Shown: positions 34,436-39,754 of the stretch, in pieces
How the letters are laid out: each line of letters starts with the position of its first letter
Numbering within the stretch: position 1 is the stretch's first letter
From: an uncultured Roseicyclus sp.
GTDB taxonomy: Bacteria; Pseudomonadota; Alphaproteobacteria; Rhodobacterales; Rhodobacteraceae
Assembly (NCBI GenBank): GCA_937139335.1
Contig: CAKZPN010000030.1
Span: 1 to 39,754 of the forward strand
Direction of reading: 5' to 3'
Length of the DNA stretch: 39,754 nucleotides
Program-made: the position numbers and the translations under genes
Notes under the pieces: model-generated
What the model was told of the DNA's origin: nothing
What the model saw: the letters and a program-made list of their open reading frames with translations, nothing else
Databases searched by the model: none

Positions 34436-35461
34436 ATGGCAGAGACGCAGTTCACCCCCCGCGTGTTCTCGGGCATCCAGCCCTCGGGCGGGCTGACGCT
34501 GGGCAACTACCTCGGCGCGATGAAACGCTTCGTCGAGATGCAGGACGCGGGCTCGCACCAGACGATCTATTGCATGGTCGACCTGCACGCGATCACCGCC
34601 ACGCTGCCCGATCCCGAAACGCTGCGCCGCAACACGCGCGAGCTCTGCGCTGGCTTTCTCGCCATCGGCATCGACCCGGAAAAATCCATCCTGATCAACC
34701 AGTCGCAGGTGCCCGAGCATGCGCAGCTGGCGTGGATCTTCAACTGCGTCGCGCGGATGGGCTGGATGGGCCGCATGACCCAGTGGAAGGACAAGGCCGG
34801 CAAGAACGCCGAGGCAGCCTCGCTCGGCCTGTTCGCCTATCCCGCGCTGATGGCGGCAGACATCCTCGTCTACCACGCCACCCATGTGCCGGTGGGCGAA
34901 GACCAGAAACAACATCTGGAGCTGACGCGCGACATCGCGGCCAAGTTCAACCACGACTACGGTGTGAATTTCTTCCCCCTCACCGAGCCGGTGATCGAGG
35001 GCGCCGCCACGCGGGTGATGAACCTGCAGGACGGCACCAGGAAGATGTCGAAATCCGACCCGTCCGACCGCACCCGGATCAACCTGACCGACGATGCCGA
35101 CGCGATCGCGCGGAAGATCCGAAAGGCCAAGACCGACCCCGACCCGCTGCCCGAAGACATGAAGGGGCTGGCAAGCCGCCCCGAGGCGCGCAACCTCGTG
35201 AACATCTACGCGGCGCTGGCCGACATCGCGCCGCAGGCGGTGCTGGACCAGCATACCGGCGCGCTCTTCGGGCAGTTCAAGATGGCGCTGGCTGATCTGG
35301 CGGTCGAGAAGATGGCCCCGATTTCCTCCGAGATGGCGCGGCTTATGGCCGACCCGGCCGAGATCGACCGCATCCTCGGTCGCGGCGCCCAACGCGCGCG
35401 CGAAATCACCGTGCCGATCCTGGAACGGACTTTCGAGATCATGGGCATGCTGCGCAGCTGA
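34436..35461 (+). CDS. trpS: Tryptophanyl-tRNA synthetase
   Basis: A 341-residue class Ic aminoacyl-tRNA synthetase that charges tRNA-Trp. The N-terminal [20 protein letters not shown] contains the HIGH-equivalent TLGNYLG, and the second ATP motif KMSKSDP follows [11 protein letters not shown]. Other family stretches are [38 protein letters not shown]. The length is normal for bacterial TrpRS (about 330-350). The ATG at 34436 has AGAGGT six bases upstream and is preferred over a start 14 codons earlier. It ends 6 bp from the convergent ZIP gene. Confidence 0.97.
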   Translation: MAETQFTPRVFSGIQPSGGLTLGNYLGAMKRFVEMQDAGSHQTIYCMVDLHAITATLPDPETLRRNTRELCAGFLAIGIDPEKSILINQSQVPEHAQLAWIFNCVARMGWMGRMTQWKDKAGKNAEAASLGLFAYPALMAADILVYHATHVPVGEDQKQHLELTRDIAAKFNHDYGVNFFPLTEPVIEGAATRVMNLQDGTRKMSKSDPSDRTRINLTDDADAIARKIRKAKTDPDPLPEDMKGLASRPEARNLVNIYAALADIAPQAVLDQHTGALFGQFKMALADLAVEKMAPISSEMARLMADPAEIDRILGRGAQRAREITVPILERTFEIMGMLRS

Positions 35462-35467
35462 GACGCC

Positions 35468-36196
35468 TCAGCCCAGCATGAGGTGCCCGGCAAGGCCGAG
35501 GCCGAAGCCCAGCACGGCGCCGAAGGCCGGCCCGTAGGCGCGATCCTGGTGCGCGCCGGGCGCGACGTCCTGGAACAGGATATAAAGGATCCCGCCCGCC
35601 GCGAAGGCCATGATCGCGCCCAGGACCTGCGGCGCGCCATCCAGCACGAAAAGGCCCACCGCCGCCGCCGCCGGTCCCAGCGGGACCATCAGCGCGAAGA
35701 GCAGGAACAGGTGCCGTTTGCTCGTGTGGCTGCCCTGGATCATCTCGCGCCATGCCCCGAAGCCTTCTGGCAGGTTCTGCAGCGTGATCAGGATCGCAGT
35801 GAGCAGCGCCGCCTGCGGATCGGCGGTGATCAACGCGCCCAGCGCCATCGCCTCGGGCAGGTAGTCGAGCATCATCGCCAGGAACTGCGCCGCCTTGCCG
35901 CCGCGCCGCGCGAGCGCCCAGTCGATGATCAGGAACGCCACGCCGCCCGCCGTGAAACTGGCCATCACGACCAGCGCCGGCGCGCGATCGGCGGCCTCGG
36001 GCACCAGCACCAGCGCGATGGCCGAGAACAGGGCGCCGCCGCCGAAAGCCACGATCGTGTTCTGCACTTCGAGGTCGAGCTGCCGCGATTTCAGGTGTTC
36101 GATCCGCGCCAGCGTCGCGCCCAACGGCACCGACAGACCCGCCAGCGTCGCCAGAAGCAGCCCGGTCAGCACCGGGTCCAGTCCGAAGAGGGTCAT
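35468..36196 (-). CDS. ZIP family metal transporter
   Basis: A 242-residue membrane protein with about eight helices, of the ZIP (zinc/iron permease) family. The metal-site helices read LDYLPEAMALG and TLQNLPEGFGAW. In most ZIPs the first is HNxPEG; here His-Asn is replaced by Asp-Tyr, while the second helix keeps Gln-Asn-x-Pro-Glu-Gly. Substrate could be zinc or another divalent metal; the altered first site makes this less certain. The usual histidine-rich loop is absent. The ATG at 36196 has only a weak ribosome site. It lies 71 bp downstream of the Asp-box gene on the same strand. Confidence 0.82.
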   Translation of the reverse strand: MTLFGLDPVLTGLLLATLAGLSVPLGATLARIEHLKSRQLDLEVQNTIVAFGGGALFSAIALVLVPEAADRAPALVVMASFTAGGVAFLIIDWALARRGGKAAQFLAMMLDYLPEAMALGALITADPQAALLTAILITLQNLPEGFGAWREMIQGSHTSKRHLFLLFALMVPLGPAAAAVGLFVLDGAPQVLGAIMAFAAGGILYILFQDVAPGAHQDRAYGPAFGAVLGFGLGLAGHLMLG

Positions 36197-36267
36197 TGCG
36201 TGGCGTCCCGTATCGCTGCGGCCGCCAGCTTAGCGCCCGGCCCCGCCGTCGCAAGGTGCCGCGCGGC

Positions 36268-37419
36268 TCAGGCCATCTCCACCGCGTCGACCGACAGCAC
36301 CGTCGGCAGGTGGCGCGCGATCTCGTCCCAGCTCTCGCCCGCATCGCGGCTGGCGAAGATCGAGCCGGAGTTGGTGCCGAAATACACCCCGGCCTGCGCC
36401 CGCCGGTCGGTCGTCATCGCCTGCCGCAGCACGGTGAAAAAGCAGTTCTCCTGCGGCAGGCCCTCGCGCTGCGCTACCCAGCTTTCGCCGCCGTCCTGCG
36501 AGCGCCAGACCGCGGCGCTGGCGCCGGGCGGAAAGCGGCCGGCAGTGTCGCCGTTCAAGGGCACGGTCCAGAGCGTCAGCGGGTCGTTCGGATGCACCGC
36601 GATGGGAAACCCGAAGGTCGAGGGCAGCCCCGCGGTGATGTCGTCCCAGTGCCGTCCGCCATCGCGCGAGCGCCAGACGCCGTGGTGATTTTGTTGGTAG
36701 AGCAGGTCCGACCCCGGCGCGCGCACCATGTTGTGGACGCAATGGCCGGTCTCGCCGCCTCGCGGGGCGGCCGGGTGGTCGTGCCCTGCGCAGGCCTCGG
36801 CGTTCGACATCCGGTTGCGCCGGTCCCAGCTTTCGCCGCCATCCTCCGACGCGAAGACGCCCGCGGCCGAGATGCCGAGCCAGATCTTCGCCGGGTCGTC
36901 GGGCGCCGTCACGATGGTGTGGAGCGTCAGGCCCGCGGCACCGGGCGACCAGTTCTCGCGCTCGGGAAAGGTGGCGAAGGCGTCATTCGTGGCCCAAGTC
37001 GCGCCGCCATCGGTGCTTTGCAGCAGCGTTCCGGGCTTAACCCCGGCCCAGAGCACGCCATGGGCATGGTGCAGAGACCAGACCGAATGGAGCGTGTCGC
37101 CGAAGGGCGCCGGCCGGTCCGTCCAGCCGACCATCGCCGCGAACTCCGGGTCGTTGGCGGCCCATTGGTCCATCTGACCTGTGGACAGCTTCGACAGGTC
37201 CCAGCTTTGGCCGCCGTCATCCGAGCGGAACACACCGGCGCCGGACCAGTCGCCGCCCCCGCCCGCCCAGAGCGTGCCGGTGGCCGGATCGCCGGTCATG
37301 TGGTTGATCGTCCAGCCGTCGCAATGCGGGCCGCTGACTTTCCAGCCCTCGCGGTCGGCGCTGGACAGGACGAACGCGCCTTTGGTGGTGCCGACCAGCA
37401 GGTGGATCACACCGGTCAT
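36268..37419 (-). CDS. Asp-box (BNR/sortilin-like) beta-propeller protein
   Basis: A 383-residue protein with six Asp-box repeats, SxDGGxxW in form: SDDGGQSW, STDGGATW, SEDGGESW, SRDGGRHW, SQDGGESW and SRDAGESW. These mark a beta-propeller of the sialidase/VPS10 superfamily. The active-site Arg triad and Tyr of true sialidases are not evident, so I do not call it an enzyme. No signal peptide is seen: the start is MTGVIHLLVGTTKGAFVL. Proteins of this type are often annotated as glycosyl hydrolase or exo-sialidase, without proof. The ATG at 37419 has a GGGGGAGG ribosome site that lies inside a hairpin (37425-37450). A 48-residue ORF lies upstream. Confidence 0.8.
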   Translation of the reverse strand: MTGVIHLLVGTTKGAFVLSSADREGWKVSGPHCDGWTINHMTGDPATGTLWAGGGGDWSGAGVFRSDDGGQSWDLSKLSTGQMDQWAANDPEFAAMVGWTDRPAPFGDTLHSVWSLHHAHGVLWAGVKPGTLLQSTDGGATWATNDAFATFPERENWSPGAAGLTLHTIVTAPDDPAKIWLGISAAGVFASEDGGESWDRRNRMSNAEACAGHDHPAAPRGGETGHCVHNMVRAPGSDLLYQQNHHGVWRSRDGGRHWDDITAGLPSTFGFPIAVHPNDPLTLWTVPLNGDTAGRFPPGASAAVWRSQDGGESWVAQREGLPQENCFFTVLRQAMTTDRRAQAGVYFGTNSGSIFASRDAGESWDEIARHLPTVLSVDAVEMA

Positions 37420-37424
37420 CGCAG

Positions 37425-37450
37425 GCCTCCCCCGATTCTCGGGGGGAGGC
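37425..37450 (-). promoter_or_regulatory. Hairpin covering the ribosome binding site of the Asp-box gene
   Basis: GCCTCCCCCGA (37425-37435) pairs with TCGGGGGGAGGC (37439-37450) around a 3-base loop, with one bulged G. In the minus-strand mRNA the SD sequence GGGGGAGG for the Asp-box gene is in the 3' arm, six bases before the ATG. There is no T run, so it is unlikely to be a terminator. Role in translation control is inference. Confidence 0.55.
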
Positions 37451-37488
37451 TAACACGGTCCCGACGGCGCCGGGCCCGGAATTCGCGG

Positions 37489-37635
37489 TCAGGCCGCGGT
37501 CGGCAGATCGGTGTATTGGTCGCCGGGCATCACCGGCTCGCGCGACGGGGTGTAATAGGCCCAAGCCTCGTCCAGCAGGCGCAGGGCGGCATCGGCGTCG
37601 GTCTTGGGTGCGGAGGTGGTGGGCTGCTCAGCCAT
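37489..37635 (-). CDS. Small 48-residue hypothetical protein
   Basis: A 48-codon gene supported by an AAGAGG ribosome site seven to eight bases before the ATG at 37635, and by position just upstream of the Asp-box gene (69 bp) on the same strand. The peptide is acidic and soluble: a Thr/Ala-rich start, then DAALRLLDEAWAYYTPS, an amphipathic helix with an aromatic end, and a short tail. No known domain. The hairpin at 37425-37450 lies in the gap to the Asp-box gene. It may be a small partner of that protein or a leader peptide. A longer in-frame extension to 37881 has no start support. Confidence 0.6.
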   Translation of the reverse strand: MAEQPTTSAPKTDADAALRLLDEAWAYYTPSREPVMPGDQYTDLPTAA

Positions 37636-37813
37636 CGGGAAACCTCTTGTGATCAGTGTTCCTCCCGTGTGACCGAAGGTAGGTGCCATGCCCCCGTCTG
37701 ACAGCCCCTCAAAACTGCATGGCCCCATTGCGGTCGGCGCAACCGGTGCAGATGGGATGAAACTGGCGGATGACCGGCAGACGGCTGCGCGCCCCACGTC
37801 AAACCGGGTGCGG

Positions 37814-38617
37814 CTATGCGGGCTTTCTCGCCTTCGCGCCCCAGGCCCGCGCCGACAGCACCACCGGGCCGTCGCGTCCAAGTTGCGCCGCCAGCCGGCT
37901 CTTCAGCTCCGCCCGCCGGTCTTCGGGCAGGCTCTTGCAAAAGCCGGGCGCGGGGCCTGCCCCGAGGGTGAACGGGCGCCAGAAGGCTTCGAAATCGGGA
38001 AACCCGGTCTCGATCTCGATCGCGGCGATCTCCGCGCCGTCAACGCCCGTCTCGTCGCAGAGCGCGGCGAGCCCGTCGCGCGTGCAGAACGGGAATCGGG
38101 TGCTTTCATCCAGCTCCGCCGCGGCGGGGTCCACCTCGGCGGCCGCCTTCCAGAACGCGTCGATGAACCCCATGCCGCCGCTCGGGTAATCCCATACATA
38201 GAACGACAGGAGCCCGCCCGGTCGCAGCACCCGAAGCATCTCGCCCAGCGCGGCGGGGCGGTCCGGCACGAAGTTCACCACCAGCGCCGAGGTCACGACA
38301 TCGACGGAGTTATCGGCGCAGGGCAGTGCGTCGGCCTTGGCGAGGTCGAACCGGGCGCGCCGGTCGGTGATCTCGGCCTGCACATGGGCGATGAAATCGG
38401 GCGATGGATCGGTCGCGAGCAGACTGCGCGGCGCGGCCGACGCCAGCACGGTTGCGGTCAGCGCCCCGGTGCCGCATCCGACCTCGAGCCAGTCCGCGTC
38501 CCTCGGCGGCGCCAGCCAGGGCAGGAAGTCGTCGGCGACCTTCCTGCTCCACCTGCCCATGTAATGTTCGTAACTCTGGCCGGCACTCCAACTGTCGAAT
38601 TCCGCGTTCGCAGACAT
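37814..38617 (-). CDS. Class I SAM-dependent methyltransferase
   Basis: A 267-residue methyltransferase with motif I LEVGCGTGALTATVL near residue 48, motif II ATDPSPDFI, motif III KADALPCADNSVDVV and motif IV LRPGGLLSFYVWDY. The N-terminal FDSWSAGQSYEHYMGRWSRKVADDFL is typical of methyltransf_11-type enzymes whose substrates are small molecules or unknown. No further substrate clue. GGGAGGG lies four to five bases upstream of the ATG at 38617; the extension to 38665 is not supported. It stands alone, 178 bp upstream of the 48-residue ORF, with the sdh terminator behind it at 38803-38839. Confidence 0.87.
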   Translation of the reverse strand: MSANAEFDSWSAGQSYEHYMGRWSRKVADDFLPWLAPPRDADWLEVGCGTGALTATVLASAAPRSLLATDPSPDFIAHVQAEITDRRARFDLAKADALPCADNSVDVVTSALVVNFVPDRPAALGEMLRVLRPGGLLSFYVWDYPSGGMGFIDAFWKAAAEVDPAAAELDESTRFPFCTRDGLAALCDETGVDGAEIAAIEIETGFPDFEAFWRPFTLGAGPAPGFCKSLPEDRRAELKSRLAAQLGRDGPVVLSARAWGAKARKPA

Positions 38618-38802
38618 GCAACCCTCCCGGGGGCTCGAATGCGGGATGAGACAGGCTGTCCGCATGCAGCGCGGAGCCTACCACGTGTCCGGGTGCAGAA
38701 GTGGGCGAAAGCGCGCGTGAAACGTCCCCGTGACCTCGGGCCGCTTCGTGGCAGCTCCGGGCGGGGCACGTGCTCGGCCCTGGCAGCCCCGTGTCCCTGA
38801 AT

Positions 38803-38839
38803 GCAAAAGGCCCCGCCGGCATGCGGCGGGGCCTTTTGC
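38803..38839 (-). terminator. Strong hairpin terminator after sdhB
   Basis: A perfect 16-bp stem (38803-38818 with 38824-38839) and a 5-base loop, with AAAA/TTTT near the base of the stem, 19 bp after the sdhB stop. The symmetry would let it work on either strand; position suggests that it ends the sdh operon on minus. The rest of the 38618-38857 gap shows no gene. Confidence 0.85.
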
Positions 38840-38857
38840 GGGCGACTTCAGCCGCCC

Positions 38858-39637
38858 TCAGAGCTGGCGTTCGACCATCATCTTCTTGATCTCGGCGATG
38901 GCCTTGGCCGGGTTCAGGCCCTTGGGGCAGGTCTTGGTGCAGTTCATGATCGTGTGGCAACGGTAGAGCTTGAACGGGTCCTCGAGGTCGTCGAGACGCT
39001 CGCCCGTCGCCTCGTCGCGGCTATCGACGATCCAGCGGTGCGCCTGCAACAGCGCCGCCGGCCCGAGGTAGCGGTCGCCGTTCCACCAGTAGCTGGGGCA
39101 CGAGGTCGAACAGCAGGCGCAGAGGATGCATTCGTAGTCGCCGTCGAGCTTCTTGCGGTCCTCGATGCTCTGCTTCCATTCCTTTGCGGGCGCCGGCGTC
39201 TTGGTCTGCAGGTAGGGCTGGATGCTGGCGTGCTGGGCGTAGAAATGCGTGAGGTCGGGGATCAGGTCCTTGACCACCGGCATGTGCGGCAGCGGGTAGA
39301 TCTTCACGTCGCCCTTCACCTCGTCCATGCCGTAGATGCAGGCCAGCGTGTTCACCCCGTCGATGTTCATCGCGCACGATCCGCAGATCCCCTCGCGGCA
39401 GGAGCGGCGGAAGGTGAGGGTCGGGTCGATCTCGTTCTTGATCTTGATCAGCGCGTCCAGGATCATCGGGCCGCAGGTGTCCATGTCGACCCAGTAGGTG
39501 TCGACGCGCGGGTTCTCGCCGTCGTCGGGGTTCCAGCGGTAGACTTGGAACTTGCGCAGGTTCGACGCGCCCTCGGGCTTGGGCCAGGACTTGCCCGTGC
39601 GGATGCGAGAGTTCTTGGGCAGCGTGAATTCAACCAT
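38858..39637 (-). CDS. sdhB: Succinate dehydrogenase iron-sulfur subunit
   Basis: A 259-residue SdhB, the electron-transfer subunit of complex II between the flavoprotein and the membrane quinone site. The [2Fe-2S] ligands are C80, C85, C88 and C100 ([10 protein letters not shown] ... LAC). The [4Fe-4S] site uses C170, C173, C176 (ECILCACC), and the [3Fe-4S] site C180, C227 and C233, with C237 completing the second-cluster ligands ([12 protein letters not shown]). The length is normal. GGAGG lies nine bases before the ATG at 39637. The gene begins 29 bp after the partial gene at the window edge and ends before a strong terminator. Confidence 0.97.
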   Translation of the reverse strand: MVEFTLPKNSRIRTGKSWPKPEGASNLRKFQVYRWNPDDGENPRVDTYWVDMDTCGPMILDALIKIKNEIDPTLTFRRSCREGICGSCAMNIDGVNTLACIYGMDEVKGDVKIYPLPHMPVVKDLIPDLTHFYAQHASIQPYLQTKTPAPAKEWKQSIEDRKKLDGDYECILCACCSTSCPSYWWNGDRYLGPAALLQAHRWIVDSRDEATGERLDDLEDPFKLYRCHTIMNCTKTCPKGLNPAKAIAEIKKMMVERQL

Positions 39638-39666
39638 GGATCATAGCCTCCGGGTTCGGTCGGGTG

Positions 39667-39754
39667 TCACAGGATCAGGGGCCGCGTCGGCCCCGCCCCG
39701 GTGAGATTTCTGAAGCAGGTGTCGTAGACGACGTAAGGGTCGCGGCCGGTCAGG
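39667..39754 (-). CDS. C-terminal end of an unidentified gene upstream of sdhB
   Basis: The minus-strand frame ending at TGA 39667-39669 reads ...LTGRDPYVVYDTCFRNLTGAG and ends TRPLIL, with the remainder outside the window. It is not the end of SdhA as I know it, and may be the small hypothetical gene found between sdhA and sdhB in Rhodobacterales. It is short, so the call rests on the readable, non-repetitive peptide and its 29-bp spacing to sdhB. Confidence 0.45.
   Translation of the reverse strand, partial: LTGRDPYVVYDTCFRNLTGAGPTRPLIL

Noticed and set aside
1..39754. CRISPR array, tRNA genes, insertion sequences, prophage
   Set aside because: No regularly spaced repeats, no cloverleaf-type sequence, and no transposase, integrase or phage structural gene was recognised in any frame.

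Overview
The window looks like an ordinary chromosomal stretch from an alphaproteobacterium of the Rhodobacterales (Rhodobacter/Roseobacter type). Base composition is GC-rich with strong third-position GC, which produces very long antisense shadow frames. Markers for the placement are an RpoHII-type sigma factor, the rsmI-yraN-gshB cluster, glnD-murJ, an SdhB-type iron-sulfur subunit and a tri-domain dimethylglycine/sarcosine dehydrogenase. No tRNA, rRNA, CRISPR array, insertion sequence, prophage or origin was seen. No gap between called genes exceeds about 240 bp.

Layout. (1) 1-4570, plus: a BMP-type (purine/nucleoside family) ABC importer operon of ATPase (5' end cut), two permeases, a voltage-gated-like K+ channel and the periplasmic binding protein, closed by a strong terminator. 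(2) 4656-5675, minus: an uncharacterised nucleotidyltransferase-fold protein with an inverted-repeat-rich upstream region. (3) 5912-8413, plus: covalent-FAD methylglycine dehydrogenase. (4) 8410-14506, minus: a gene train of 2-hydroxyacid dehydrogenase, unknown membrane protein, amino-acid oxidase-like flavoprotein, Met-rich exported protein, DUF938 methyltransferase and a cNMP-domain patatin. (5) 14660-16502, plus: exported SH3 protein and MFS permease. (6) 16499-23113, minus: rpoHII, chaN-like, coaBC, dut, a membrane-anchored MoeB-like protein and an M3 oligopeptidase. (7) 23284-25734, plus: GST with a C-terminal Cys-rich tail, and comM. (8) 25731-27976, minus: rsmI-yraN-gshB. (9) 28087-33656, plus: LpoA-like lipoprotein, glnD, murJ. 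(10) 33653-34336, minus: a rhomboid-fold protein without catalytic residues; then trpS on plus. (11) 35468-38617, minus: ZIP transporter, Asp-box protein, 48-residue protein, methyltransferase. (12) 38858-39754, minus: sdhB and the tail of another gene.

Two architectural habits recur. Co-directional genes very often overlap by ATGA or GTGA, implying translational coupling. Four of six convergent pairs end on a shared CTAG, so both stops are TAG with no room for a terminator between them.

Most genes are housekeeping: cofactor and nucleotide synthesis, nitrogen signalling, cell wall, heat/oxidative stress, respiration. No obviously new defence or mobile system was found. The best leads are the pseudo-rhomboid, a hairpin covering the ribosome binding site of the Asp-box gene beneath a tiny ORF, the repeat-flanked nucleotidyltransferase, and the channel gene embedded in the ABC operon. 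All calls are by reading; no database search was run.
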